Source of the DNA: Agromyces larvae
GTDB lineage: Bacteria; Actinomycetota; Actinomycetes; Actinomycetales; Microbacteriaceae
NCBI RefSeq assembly: GCF_022811705.1
Contig: NZ_CP094528.1
Location: 3,658,001-3,722,000 of the forward strand
Reading direction: 5' to 3'
DNA length: 64,000 nt
Made by a program: the position numbers and the translations under genes. The notes below the pieces were generated by a model. The model saw nothing but the letters and a program-made list of their open reading frames with translations. It did no database searches and was not told the DNA's origin. Shown here in pieces: positions 7,984 through 17,142 of this stretch (positions are counted from its first letter, which is position 1; the number at the start of each line of letters is the position of its first letter).

Positions 7984-8712
7984 GTGGGAACGCGCATCGC
8001 GCGCGGCTTCGGCCAGTACAGCGGGGTGGCCCGTGCCGTCGAGCGGGTCGGGGAGCGGTGGGCGCTGCTCATCGTCCGCGACCTGCTCGCCGGCGCGCGC
8101 CGCTACAGCGACCTCAAGGCATCGCTGCCGCGCATCCCGACGAACATCCTGAGCGACCGGCTGAAAGAGCTGCAGGAGGCGGGCGTCGTCCGGCGCGTGC
8201 CGACGGTGCGCGGCGGGTACGAGCTCACCGACTCCGGGCGCGCGCTCGAGCCCGTCGTGCTCGCGCTCGAGCGATGGGGATGGCACGTGCTCGGCGAACC
8301 CGCCGAAGGCGAGGTCGTCTCCGCCGACGCGCTCGCGGTCTCGCTGCACGCCGCATTCCGCCCCGAGCTCGCCGCGGCGCTGCCGCCGACCGAGTATGTG
8401 CTGCACGTCGGCGGCGCCGGCCTGTCGGCGGTCGTCGCCGGGGCGGTGCTGGACGTGGTGCCGATCGGCCCGGGCGCACTGCCGCAGCCGCGGCGGCGCA
8501 CCGCCGTGGCGGCCCCCGAAGACGTGGTCGAACTCGCGGTGGCTCCGGCCGGGTTCCGCGACCTGCTCGCGGGCACGGCCGACCCGTCGGCGGTGTCGAT
8601 CCTCGCCGGGCGCCGGGAGTTCCTCATGAGGTTCACGCGCACGTTCCGCATCGATCCCGTCGTGCCCGACGGGTCGAGCGAAGCGGCGGGCGCCGAGGCA
8701 TCCGTCGCATAG
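7984..8712 (+). CDS. HxlR-family transcriptional regulator with C-terminal domain
   Basis: 242-residue regulator. Residues about 8-100 form an HxlR winged helix: ARAVERVGERWALLIVRDLLAGARRY, then FSDLK-type and IPTNILSDRLKEL recognition helices, then the wing GGYELTDSGRALEPVV. The remaining 130 residues resemble the SCP2-like domain found on long HxlR proteins and may bind a lipophilic ligand. A GTG at 7984 is chosen, giving the usual short N-terminus directly after the VOC stop. Starting further upstream would run through an Arg-rich stretch antisense or out of frame with VOC. Likely controls the VOC promoter and itself. Confidence 0.82.
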   Translation: MGTRIARGFGQYSGVARAVERVGERWALLIVRDLLAGARRYSDLKASLPRIPTNILSDRLKELQEAGVVRRVPTVRGGYELTDSGRALEPVVLALERWGWHVLGEPAEGEVVSADALAVSLHAAFRPELAAALPPTEYVLHVGGAGLSAVVAGAVLDVVPIGPGALPQPRRRTAVAAPEDVVELAVAPAGFRDLLAGTADPSAVSILAGRREFLMRFTRTFRIDPVVPDGSSEAAGAEASVA

Positions 8713-8785
8713 GGTTCCGTTTCGCGCGCAGCCTTGGCAGAATCCGGAGCGTACTTTCGATTCCCGATGGGTGAGGAGCAAGAGG

Positions 8786-9265
8786 ATGAGGATGAGGCAT
8801 GCAGGGTATGCGGCGGTGAGTGCCGGAGCGCTCGTGGCGGGTCTGCTGATCGGGGCGGCGCCCGCGCACGCCGCGGGAAGCGGGTGCGACAGCGCCGACC
8901 GCCCGCCCTCGGCCAACACCTGGTACGACCAGAGCAACAACTACCGGGGCACTCGTTCGTCCTATCGCTACAACACCTACCACCTCTCGACCGTCGTCTA
9001 CGAGACGTTCGGCCCGAACTACTACCAGGCAGAGGTGTGGTTCGAGGGCGGCATGCAGCCGCCGCAGCGCGTCGACTGTCAACGTAAGCCCGACACGCCG
9101 AAGCCGACGCAGCCGAACCCCCAGCCGATGAACGTCGGCGGAGTCGCAGGGGGCGGCGTGTTCCTGCCGACCGGTGGGATGACGATCTGGATGTCGAATC
9201 CGGTCATCCGCACGGGGACGGTCAACGTGGGCCAGCCGACGCCGGTGGACACCCTCGTGGAGTAG
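8786..9265 (+). CDS. Small secreted protein of unknown function
   Basis: 159 residues starting at the ATG seven bases after GAGGAG; a GTG at 8771 and an ATG at 8792 are alternatives. A Sec signal peptide ends at APAHA-AG. The mature part is rich in Tyr, Asn and Gly, has two cysteines that could form a disulfide (GCDSAD and VDCQRK), and a central Pro/Thr linker. I recognise no family. It stands alone and converges on the DAO-family oxidase with a 14-base gap. Confidence 0.7.
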   Translation: MRMRHAGYAAVSAGALVAGLLIGAAPAHAAGSGCDSADRPPSANTWYDQSNNYRGTRSSYRYNTYHLSTVVYETFGPNYYQAEVWFEGGMQPPQRVDCQRKPDTPKPTQPNPQPMNVGGVAGGGVFLPTGGMTIWMSNPVIRTGTVNVGQPTPVDTLVE

Positions 9266-9279
9266 CGGCCCGGCGCCGT

Positions 9280-10728
9280 TCACGAGTCGAACCCGAGCCC
9301 GAGCGCGTCGAGCAGTTTCAGCATCGGGCCGCGCCGCCCGCCCGCGTGATCGGCGCGGTCGAGCGCGCGGCGCACCGCGTCGATGCCGATGCCGGCTGCC
9401 GGCTCGGGCGGGAACGGCACCGGCCGCTCGCGGACCATCCGCAACGAGGTGCGCTCGTTCTCGCGACCCTCGAGCAGGTCGAGCATGACGTCGGCGGCGA
9501 ACCGGGTCGCGGCCACCCCGAGCCCCGTGAAGCCGGCCGCGTAGGCGACGCGACCCTCGCGCGCCGTGCCGTAGAACGCGCAGAACCGCGTGCAGGTGTC
9601 GATCGCGCCCGCCCACCGGTGGGTGAATCGCAGGCCCTCGAGCTGCGGGAACATCGTGAGGAAGTGGCTCGCCAACCGCTCGAAGCTCTCGGGGCGGTCT
9701 TCGTACTCGGGGCGGATCAAGCCGCCGCGGTGGTACACGGCGTCGTACCCGCCGAACAGGATGCGGTCGCCGCTCCGCCGCAGATAGTGGAACTGGTTCG
9801 CCAGGTCGCTCACGCCCTGCCGGCCGTGCCAGCCGATCTCGGCGAGCTGCGCCGCGCTCAGCGGCTCGGTCATCAGCGCGTAGTCGTACACCGGAACGGT
9901 CATCAGGCGGTTGCGGCGCAGCAGCGACGGGAAGACGTTCGTCGCGAGGACCGCTCGCTTGGCGAGCAGCCGTCCGTCGTCGGTGACGAGCTCGACGGCA
10001 CCGGTCGAACCCGGGCTTTCGATCGCGCGCACGGGGGAGTGCTCGAAGATCTCGACGCCGAGCGCCTCGGCCGCGCGGGCCAGTTCGGCCGCCAGCTTCG
10101 CCGGGTGCACGAGCGCTCCCGTGCGCCGCTCCCAGACGGCGCCGAGCACGATCGGCGACGCGATCGCGTCGCGTGCGGCGTGCTCGTCGAGCAGGGTCAC
10201 CTCGTCGGCTTCGCCGCGGGCGGATGCCTCGGCCGCCCACTCGTGCAGCCACTCGACCTGGTGGGGCTCGACGGCGACCCCGAGCGTGCCGGTGCGCTCC
10301 CAGTCGGCGTCGATGCCCCAGGTCTCGAGGTCGGCCTCGAACGCGTCGAGGTTCTCACGACCGAGCCGCTCGAGCAGGTCGATCTCGTCGGGCCAGCGGC
10401 TCGCGCCGTTCTCGCGGCCGTGCGTGAGGGATGCTTCGCAGAACCCGCCGTTGCGGCCCGACGCGGCCCAGCCGATCGACTTCGCCTCGAGCACGACGAC
10501 CCGGGCGTCGGGCTCGCGGCGCTTCGCGAGCAGCGCCGTCCACAGGCCCGTGTACCCGCCGCCGACGACCGCGAGCTCGGCGACGCTGCGGCCCGTGAGC
10601 TTCGGTCGGCCGCCGACCGCACCGGCGGGCAGGTCATCGAGCCAGAACACCGACTGGCGCGAGCCTTCGAGCGCGTGGGCGATGACGGATGCCGGCGGCC
10701 GGCGCCGTTCGTAGACGGTGGTTGCCAT
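9280..10728 (-). CDS. DAO-family FAD-dependent amine/amino-acid oxidase
   Basis: 482-residue flavoprotein of the glycine oxidase/D-amino-acid oxidase superfamily. The Rossmann motif VVGGGYTGLWTALL lies near residue 54, followed by VVVLEAKSIGWAASGRNGG, the usual FAD-contact segment. A second FAD-binding part appears near the end (YAAGFTGLGVAATR). The size and GRNGGF pattern resemble gamma-glutamylputrescine oxidase (PuuB/OrdL) proteins, suggesting an amine substrate. AGAGGATGAGGC precedes the ATG. The next gene upstream on the same strand is the RamB-type regulator, with a palindromic repeat in the gap. Exact substrate not deducible. Confidence 0.85.
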   Translation of the reverse strand: MATTVYERRRPPASVIAHALEGSRQSVFWLDDLPAGAVGGRPKLTGRSVAELAVVGGGYTGLWTALLAKRREPDARVVVLEAKSIGWAASGRNGGFCEASLTHGRENGASRWPDEIDLLERLGRENLDAFEADLETWGIDADWERTGTLGVAVEPHQVEWLHEWAAEASARGEADEVTLLDEHAARDAIASPIVLGAVWERRTGALVHPAKLAAELARAAEALGVEIFEHSPVRAIESPGSTGAVELVTDDGRLLAKRAVLATNVFPSLLRRNRLMTVPVYDYALMTEPLSAAQLAEIGWHGRQGVSDLANQFHYLRRSGDRILFGGYDAVYHRGGLIRPEYEDRPESFERLASHFLTMFPQLEGLRFTHRWAGAIDTCTRFCAFYGTAREGRVAYAAGFTGLGVAATRFAADVMLDLLEGRENERTSLRMVRERPVPFPPEPAAGIGIDAVRRALDRADHAGGRRGPMLKLLDALGLGFDS

Positions 10729-10754
10729 GCCTCATCCTCTCGCGCCGGCCCGTG

Positions 10755-10835
10755 CGCAATTCAGGTGCGGAGGTGTGTCGCGCCGCCGACACGCCGGGTC
10801 GGGGCGCGACACGCCGTGCGCGAACCTGAATTGCG
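10755..10835. repeat. Palindromic intergenic element, copy A
   Basis: 81-base element with perfect 12-base ends CGCAATTCAGGT/ACCTGAATTGCG and an inner near-palindrome (GGTGTGTCGCGCC against GGCGCGACACGCC). Its right half, read on the minus strand, is identical over 32 bases to the left half of copy B at 22264. It fills most of the gap between the RamB-type regulator and the DAO oxidase. Confidence 0.85.
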
Positions 10836-10895
10836 AACGTGGCGGGGGGGCGAACGTGGAGGGGGCGATCGGGCGGGAGGCGAACGGGCGGAAGG

Positions 10896-12422
10896 TTATG
10901 TGCGCGGGGCGTGGGCCTCGAGGAACTGGAAGACCTCGGTCTGGTCGACGCCGGGGAACGTGCCCGTCGGCAGCGCCGCGAGCAGGCTCGTGGGCGTGCG
11001 GGCGGCCGGCCACGAGGCATCCGCCCATTTCTCGGCCAGGCCCGCCGGGGCCTGGCAGCAGGCCGGGTCGGGGCACCGCGACACCGCACGATGCGGTGTC
11101 TCGCGACCGCGGAACCACTTCACGTGCTCGAACGGCACGCCGACCGAGACCGAGTACTCGCCCTCTTTCGCCTTCTCGATGCGTGACGTGCACCAGAACG
11201 TGCCGGCCGGCGTGTCGGTGTACTGGTACCAGGGGCTGAACCGGTCTTCGACGTCGAACACGGTGCGGGCCGTCCAGTTGCGGCACATCGTGGTGCCCTC
11301 GATCGCGCCGAGCGCGTCGGACGGGAACCGCACCCGGTCGTTCTCGTACGCCTTGATGATGGTGCCCGACTCGTGCACCTTCGTGAAGTGCACGGGGATG
11401 CCGAGCCGGGCCGTCGCGAGGTTCGTGAACCGGTGCGCGGCGGTCTCGTATGACACGGCGAACGCGTCGCGCAGGTCCTCCATCGAGATGCGGCGCAGGT
11501 TCTTCGCCTCGGTGAGGAACCGCACCGCGTCGGCCTCGGGCAGCAGGATCGCCGCGGTCAGGTAGTTCGTCTCGATGCGCTGGCGCAGGAACTCGCGGTA
11601 GCTCGCGGGTTCGGCGTGGCCGAGCAGATGCGACGAGATCGCCTGCAGGATCGGCGAGCGCGAGTCGCGCGACGGCGACTGCGACGTGGGGAGGTAGATG
11701 CGTCCGTTGCGCTTGTCGGTGACGGACCGGGTCGAGTGCGGCAGGTCGCCGACGTAGTGCAGCGAGAAGCCGAGGTGCGAGGCCATGTCGGCGACGAGCT
11801 GGTTCGAGAGCGGGCCGCCGGCGTGGCCGACGGCTTCGAGCAGCTGGGATGCCTCGCGCTCGAGCTCTTCGTAGTAGTTGTCGCGGGCGCGCATCTCGGC
11901 GCGGAGCTGGGCGTTCGCGCGGCGCGCCTCCTCGGGCGTCGCGGCGCGTTCGCGGTGCAGGCGGGTGATCTCGTCGTGCAGGGCGAGGATCGTCTGCAGC
12001 GTCGCGTCGCTCATCGACTTCGCCACCCGGAACGGCTCGAGCCCGAGGGTGTCGAACACCGGGCCGCGCATCGCGCGTTCGACGGCGATCTCGAGCGCGG
12101 CGCGCTCGGACGGGGCGTCGGGGCGCAGCAATTCGTCGGCGGTGGTGCCGAGCGCGAGCGCGATGGTGCGCAGCATCGACAGCCGCGGTTCGCGTTTGCC
12201 GTTCTCGATCGCGCTCACCTGCGAGGGGGCGCGGTCGATCGCCGCGGCCAGGGCGCCGAGCGTCATGCCCCGGGCGAGACGGCGGTCGCGGATGCGCCGG
12301 CCCAGCGTGAGGGCGTCGACCTCGCTCTCGTCGCGCTCGAGCACCGGCTCGGCGAGGGCTGCGGCGAGTGCCGCGGCCGGCGAGCCGTGACCGGCTGAGG
12401 TGGGGCGATCGGCGATGACCAT
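10896..12422 (-). CDS. ramB: RamB-type transcriptional regulator (acetate/glyoxylate metabolism)
   Basis: 508-residue regulator. An XRE helix-turn-helix (residues about 40-95; LGALAAAIDRAPSQVSAIENGKREPRL) is followed by a coiled segment and an IrrE/ImmA-like domain, where SSHLLGHAE keeps the two histidines of the zinc site but not the usual Glu. The C-terminal domain carries cysteines (TMCRNW, FWCTSR, CPDPACC) typical of the short-chain fatty-acyl regulator family. In Corynebacterium and Mycobacterium RamB controls aceA, aceB and related genes in response to carbon source. Both of those genes lie 8-12 kb away here, which supports the call. CTGTTTGCAG upstream on its own strand may be an autoregulatory box. 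Confidence 0.85.
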   Translation of the reverse strand: MVIADRPTSAGHGSPAAALAAALAEPVLERDESEVDALTLGRRIRDRRLARGMTLGALAAAIDRAPSQVSAIENGKREPRLSMLRTIALALGTTADELLRPDAPSERAALEIAVERAMRGPVFDTLGLEPFRVAKSMSDATLQTILALHDEITRLHRERAATPEEARRANAQLRAEMRARDNYYEELEREASQLLEAVGHAGGPLSNQLVADMASHLGFSLHYVGDLPHSTRSVTDKRNGRIYLPTSQSPSRDSRSPILQAISSHLLGHAEPASYREFLRQRIETNYLTAAILLPEADAVRFLTEAKNLRRISMEDLRDAFAVSYETAAHRFTNLATARLGIPVHFTKVHESGTIIKAYENDRVRFPSDALGAIEGTTMCRNWTARTVFDVEDRFSPWYQYTDTPAGTFWCTSRIEKAKEGEYSVSVGVPFEHVKWFRGRETPHRAVSRCPDPACCQAPAGLAEKWADASWPAARTPTSLLAALPTGTFPGVDQTEVFQFLEAHAPRT

Positions 12423-12474
12423 GCCTCATGGTCACACGCGGAGAACAGCACTGCAAACAGAACAATCAGGGAAG

Positions 12475-12536
12475 TTCACGCGGATGCTGCGCCCTGCTCC
12501 GAGCAACAGGGCGCTCGCGTGGCATCCGACTGTGAA
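12475..12536. repeat. Nested three-step inverted repeat in the ramB/dcu divergent region
   Basis: From outside in, TTCAC pairs with GTGAA, CGGATGC with GCATCCG, and GCGCCCTG with CAGGGCGC around a ten-base loop. Only short mismatched spacers separate the steps. The 62-base structure lies 52 bases from the ramB start and 160 from the transporter start. Confidence 0.7.
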
Positions 12537-12695
12537 GAATCGTCCTGATTCTGCGCCGGTCCGGCCTCCCTCCAGCTCCTCGCCGCCCGGGCGCGACGAC
12601 TCGTGAGCCTCGGATCCTCGCCCCGGACCGGTCTGCGGCGATACGCTCCCCCCAGACCTCGTCGACCGCGGTCATGGCTCAGGGGGAGAGCTCGC

Positions 12696-14192
12696 ATGGA
12701 AATCGTGCTCGTGGTGTTGCAGGCCGTCGTCGTCATCGGGGCGATCGTGCTCGGTGTCCGCGTCGGGGGAGTCGGTCTGGGGCTCTGGGGTGTGGTCGGC
12801 ACCCTGATCCTCGTCTTCGTGTTCCGGCTGCCGCCGGGCAGCCCGCCCGTCGACGCGTTCTTCATCATCATCGCAGTGATCACGGCCTCGGCCGCCATGC
12901 AGGCCGCCGGCGGCATCGACTACCTCGTGTCGATCGCGTCGAAGGTCATCCAGGCGAACCCGAAGCGGCTCACCTACGTCGCCCCGCTCGTCGCGTTCGT
13001 GTTCACGCTGCTGTCGGGCACGTCGAACATCTTCTTCGCCCTCATCCCCGTGATCTACGAGACGGCGTACCGCAACGGCCAGCGGCCCGAGCGCGCGCTC
13101 GCCGCGTCGACCGTCACGAGCGCCCTCGGCATCACCTCGAGCCCGGTGTCGGCGGCGATGGCGGCCTACCTCGTGCTCATGGACGGGTCGGGGTTCGCGC
13201 TGCCGCGGATCCTCGCGATCACCATCCCCGCGGCGATCGTCGCCTGCCTCGTCACGTCGTTCGTGCAGCAGCGCATCGGCAAGGAGCTGCTCGACGACCC
13301 CGTGTTCCTCGAGCGGGTCAGGCAAGGCCGGGTCGAGATCCCGGCCGCGCTCGCCGAGCAGGCTGCGGCGCGAGGGCTCATTGCGGGCGGGGGCACGGCG
13401 GGCGGGCTCGCAGCGGACGGGCGCACGGCGGACGGTGCGGATGCCTCCGGCGCGGCCGCCTCCGGGTCGACGCGGACGGGCAAGCGCGGCAGCGACGCGG
13501 CACCCGCTTCGACGAAGCACATCGAGCACGCGGTGCCGCCCGGCGGCGCGACCGCCGCATGGATCTTCCTCACCGGCACGTTCCTCGTCGTCCTGCTCGG
13601 GCTCTTCCCGGGCCTGCGGCCGGCGTTCCCGACGGGCGAGGACGGCGCGCTCGAACCGCTCGGCATGTCGCCCGTAATCGAGATGATCATGTTCAGCGTG
13701 GCGCTCGCGATCATCCTCGTGCGCAAGGTGAAGCCGGCGGCGATCGTCGAGCAGTCGCTGCTGAAAGCCGGCTTCGTCGCGGCGATCGCGCTCTTCGGCA
13801 TCGCGTGGATGGCCGACACCTTCATCGGCGCCAACCAGGAGACCATCATCGACCCGCTCGGCGACCTGATCGATGCGGTGCCGATCCTGCTCGCGGTCGC
13901 CCTGTTCCTCGTGGCCGGCCTCACGACCAGCCAGTCGGCCACGACGAACACGCTCGTGCCGATCGCGCTCGCCGCCGGGCTCGCGCCCGGCGTCATCACC
14001 GCGATGTGGCCCTCGCTCGTCGGCGTCTGGCTGTTCCCCGCGAACGGGTCGCAGATCGCCGCCGTCGAGACGGACCTCACCGGCTCCACGAAGCTCACCC
14101 AGGTGCCGGTGTGGCACTCGTTCACGATCCCGATGCTGGTGTCGTGGGTGACCGTGGTGGTCGTGGGCCTGCTCGTCCAGCTCGTCGTCTGA
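12696..14192 (+). CDS. Dcu-family C4-dicarboxylate transporter
   Basis: 498-residue inner-membrane carrier with about 12 hydrophobic segments. MQAAGGIDYLV and TLLSGTSNIFFALIPVIYE match the conserved N-terminal half of DcuA/DcuB exchangers, and GITSSPVSAAMAAY also fits. A hydrophilic loop of about 60 residues in the centre (residues 220-285) is low-complexity Ala/Gly/Ser/Thr and longer than in enteric Dcu. The start at 12696 follows GGGGGAGAG. Divergent from ramB and near the glyoxylate-shunt genes, so uptake or exchange of succinate, malate or fumarate is likely, though the function in an aerobe is uncertain. Confidence 0.85.
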   Translation: MEIVLVVLQAVVVIGAIVLGVRVGGVGLGLWGVVGTLILVFVFRLPPGSPPVDAFFIIIAVITASAAMQAAGGIDYLVSIASKVIQANPKRLTYVAPLVAFVFTLLSGTSNIFFALIPVIYETAYRNGQRPERALAASTVTSALGITSSPVSAAMAAYLVLMDGSGFALPRILAITIPAAIVACLVTSFVQQRIGKELLDDPVFLERVRQGRVEIPAALAEQAAARGLIAGGGTAGGLAADGRTADGADASGAAASGSTRTGKRGSDAAPASTKHIEHAVPPGGATAAWIFLTGTFLVVLLGLFPGLRPAFPTGEDGALEPLGMSPVIEMIMFSVALAIILVRKVKPAAIVEQSLLKAGFVAAIALFGIAWMADTFIGANQETIIDPLGDLIDAVPILLAVALFLVAGLTTSQSATTNTLVPIALAAGLAPGVITAMWPSLVGVWLFPANGSQIAAVETDLTGSTKLTQVPVWHSFTIPMLVSWVTVVVVGLLVQLVV

Positions 14193-14267
14193 GCGGCGCG
14201 GACCCGTCGCATCCGGGCACGATGGCCCGTCGCATCCGATCAGGAAGTCAGGAAGAAGGAAGCCGAA

Positions 14268-15620
14268 ATGACCGACACCTCCGACCTCGCCGCGCGGGCG
14301 GCCGCGCTCATGCCCGAGGTGGTCGAGCGCCTCGAGGCGCTCGTGCGCATCCCGTCGGTCGCGTTCCCGGGGTTCGACCCCGCGCCCGTGCACGAGATGG
14401 GGCAGGCCGTCGTCGACCTGTTCACCGCGGCCGGAGCGACCGACGTCGCGCTGCTCGACGTGCCCGACGGCTACCCGTGCGTCTACGCCGACCTGCCCGG
14501 GCCCGAGGGGTCGCCGACCGTGCTGCTCTACGCGCACTACGACGTGCAGCCCGCGCCGAAGGAGCAGGGCTGGACGAGCGAGCCGTTCGAACCCGTCACC
14601 AAGGACGACGGGCGCATCTACGGTCGCGGCGCGGCCGACGACAAGTCGGGCCTCGTCATGCACTACGGCACGCTGAAGCTGCTCGGACCCGACCGACCCT
14701 GCCGCATCAAACTGCTCGTGGAGGGCGAGGAGGAGACGATCTCGCACCTCGAGGCGTTCGTCGAGGCCAACCCCGAGCGGTTCGCCGCCGACGCGTACGT
14801 GATCGGCGACATCGGCCCGCAAGAGGTCGGCAAGCCGGGCCTCACGACCGCGCTGCGCGGCGACGTCGCGTGCACGGTCACGGTGCGCACGCTCGCGAAC
14901 CCCGTGCACTCGGGGCTGTTCGGCGGTGCGGCGCCCGACGCGCTCACCGCCATGATCCGCATCCTCGACACCCTGCACGACGAGCACGGCGACACCGTGT
15001 TCCCCGGCGTCGACGGGGTCGGGGCGGCGTGGCCCGGCGCCGAGATGGACGAGCAGGTCTACCGCGACGGGTCGGCCATCCTGCCCGGCGTCGAATTCCT
15101 CGGCACGGGCTCGCTCAGCGACCGGCTGTGGGCCAAACCCAGCGTGACCGTGCTCGGCATGGACGTGCCGAACACGCAGGAGGCCTCGAACGTGCTGCTG
15201 CCGCAGGTCACCGCGAAGCTGTCGATGCGCATCGTGCCGGGCAGCGACGGCGAGGGCCAGCTCGAGGCGCTGATGACCCACCTGCGCTCGCAGCGGCCGT
15301 GGAACGTCGAAGTCGAGGTCGAACGGGTGAAGGTCGGGCACGCGTTCGCGGTCGACGAGTCGCACCCCGCGATCGTCGCCGCCGAGCGGGCGCTCGAAGA
15401 GGCGTACGGTGCGGCCGTCGAGCTGATCGGCAGCGGCGCGTCCATCCCGCTCGTCGCCTCGCTGCAGAAGGTGTCGCCGGATGCCGCGATCATCCTCTGG
15501 GGAGCCGAGGACACGGCGAAGGCGCGCATCCACGCGTCCGACGAATCGGTCGACCCGGCCGAGATCGAGCGCATGATCGTCGCGCAGGCCCTGTTCATCG
15601 AGAAGTTCGCCGAGCACTGA
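14268..15620 (+). CDS. M20-family metallodipeptidase
   Basis: 450-residue cytosolic zinc peptidase of the M20 (CPG2/PepV-like) family. The first metal ligand lies in LLYAHYDVQPAP, the bridging Asp in GRGAADDKSG, and the catalytic Glu pair in LVEGEEETIS. A dimerisation (lid) domain carrying NPVHSGLFGG follows at about 190-330. Length and motifs match broad-specificity dipeptidases. AGGAAGAAGGA precedes the ATG. It follows the Dcu transporter by 75 bases on the same strand but need not be linked in function. Confidence 0.9.
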   Translation: MTDTSDLAARAAALMPEVVERLEALVRIPSVAFPGFDPAPVHEMGQAVVDLFTAAGATDVALLDVPDGYPCVYADLPGPEGSPTVLLYAHYDVQPAPKEQGWTSEPFEPVTKDDGRIYGRGAADDKSGLVMHYGTLKLLGPDRPCRIKLLVEGEEETISHLEAFVEANPERFAADAYVIGDIGPQEVGKPGLTTALRGDVACTVTVRTLANPVHSGLFGGAAPDALTAMIRILDTLHDEHGDTVFPGVDGVGAAWPGAEMDEQVYRDGSAILPGVEFLGTGSLSDRLWAKPSVTVLGMDVPNTQEASNVLLPQVTAKLSMRIVPGSDGEGQLEALMTHLRSQRPWNVEVEVERVKVGHAFAVDESHPAIVAAERALEEAYGAAVELIGSGASIPLVASLQKVSPDAAIILWGAEDTAKARIHASDESVDPAEIERMIVAQALFIEKFAEH

Positions 15621-15621
15621 G

Positions 15622-15658
15622 CGCTGCCCGCGGCAGCGAGCGACCCCGGAACCCGGGG
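15622..15658. terminator. Two short hairpins between convergent genes
   Basis: CGCTGCC-CGC-GGCAGCG (15622-15638) and CCCCGG-AAC-CCGGGG (15644-15658) lie in the 50-base gap between convergent genes and could stop transcription from both sides. Confidence 0.55.
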
Positions 15659-15670
15659 AACGGAGACGGG

Positions 15671-17140
15671 TCAGGCGAACCCGAAGAGCGGCGGGAAGAC
15701 GACGACCACGACCGCGGCCCAGCCCGGGTACACCGGAATGTACGCCGTCTGCCAGCGCTCGAGCACGGCGAACGGCCGGCGGCCGCGCACGAACTCGAAC
15801 TGCAGCCACGCCGCCCACGCCAGGTTCGCGAGCAGGATGAGGTTCAGCCCGAGCGACGCCGTCTTGTTCGCGCTGAACCCGAACTCGCCGGTGCGGGCGA
15901 GCATGGCCGCGAGCACGATCGCGTCGATCACCACCGCGGCGACGAGCATCACGAGCTGCAGACGCTCGAACCATCCGGCCGGTTGCAGCGGGTCGCGCGC
16001 CGAGTACGAGTACACGAGCAGGGCGAGCACCACCACGAGCACGAAGTCGAACGCGATGAGCAGGTCGCGGCTGCCGTCGACGAGATTCCACTGCACGGCG
16101 GCCGCCACGATGAGCGCGAGCATCATGAGCGTGAACAGCGGCGTGAACACCTTGGTGAGCACGGGCGCGATGTTCTCGATCACCCGCTGCTTCGCCTCGA
16201 CGAGCCAGGCCGCGACGAGCACGGCGCCGGCCGCACCGCAGGGCAGCACCCATTCGCCGAAGAAGCGCGTGACATCGACGTCGATCGAGGCGAACACCGT
16301 GATCGTGAGGCCCGACAGCACGCCGCCGCCGAGCGCGATGAGCACGTAGTACACGAACCATTCGCCGCTGAACCGTACGAAGTCCATGCGGGCCCGCCCG
16401 GTGCGCCAGTCGCCGCCGGTGTACGCGAGGCCGACCGCGAGCCACAGCACCACGACCGCGTGTACCGCGGCGAGCAGTTCGGTCGCCGCGAGCGCGCCGC
16501 CGAGCGCCTCGACGCCCGACCGGTCGGCGAACGGATACAGGTTGAGCAGCAGCGCGACCGCGACGAACGCACCGGCGACCACGGCGCCGGCTGCGAGGGC
16601 GAGGCTGCGCCGCCAGGCGAAGTAGGCGGCCAGGAACGGCAGCACGAGCAGCGCCGTGTTGCGCACGAAGAACCCGGGATCCTGCGCGAGGTCGACGCCG
16701 AACCACCCGGGAGCTTTGACCGCGAGCCCGGCACCCACGCCGAGCGCGAGTGCGACCCACAGGGAGCGCGCCCGGCGGGTTCGACGGCCGGATGCCTCGC
16801 CGCCGACGTCGGCGGCGCGGCCCGGGTCGCCCGCGGCATCCGAACCCTCGGCTACGTCCCAGCCGTCCGTTCCGTCAGACAGCACGAGTTGCTTCCACAA
16901 CCGCTGCGAATGCTCGCGGGCGTACTCGCGGGAGAGGTCGTCGACTGCGCCGAGGCGCTTGACGCCGACCAGGAAGGCCTCGTCGTCGGCGAGCCCGGCC
17001 TCGCGCAGGGCGTCGATGCGGTCGCGCAGGTGGCTCTCGAGCTCGTCGACGTCGGCGGCGCTCAGGGCATCGCGTCGGGACATCCAGTCGCGCCAGGCGG
17101 CGACGAGGTCGTCGAGTTCGCGCCGCTCATCGGTCGACAT
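15671..17140 (-). CDS. Multi-pass membrane protein with permease-prefix domain
   Basis: 489 residues. The first 90 form a soluble helical permease-prefix domain (SAADVDELESHLRDRIDALREAGLADDEAFLVGVKRLG as adjoining motifs), common on proteins encoded next to PadR regulators. After a Gly/Asp linker come about 11 transmembrane helices with no recognised transport motif. It starts two bases after the PadR stop, so it is the PadR-controlled partner. Probably a stress-related integral membrane protein; substrate unknown. Confidence 0.8.
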   Translation of the reverse strand: MSTDERRELDDLVAAWRDWMSRRDALSAADVDELESHLRDRIDALREAGLADDEAFLVGVKRLGAVDDLSREYAREHSQRLWKQLVLSDGTDGWDVAEGSDAAGDPGRAADVGGEASGRRTRRARSLWVALALGVGAGLAVKAPGWFGVDLAQDPGFFVRNTALLVLPFLAAYFAWRRSLALAAGAVVAGAFVAVALLLNLYPFADRSGVEALGGALAATELLAAVHAVVVLWLAVGLAYTGGDWRTGRARMDFVRFSGEWFVYYVLIALGGGVLSGLTITVFASIDVDVTRFFGEWVLPCGAAGAVLVAAWLVEAKQRVIENIAPVLTKVFTPLFTLMMLALIVAAAVQWNLVDGSRDLLIAFDFVLVVVLALLVYSYSARDPLQPAGWFERLQLVMLVAAVVIDAIVLAAMLARTGEFGFSANKTASLGLNLILLANLAWAAWLQFEFVRGRRPFAVLERWQTAYIPVYPGWAAVVVVVFPPLFGFA

Positions 17141-17142
17141 GC

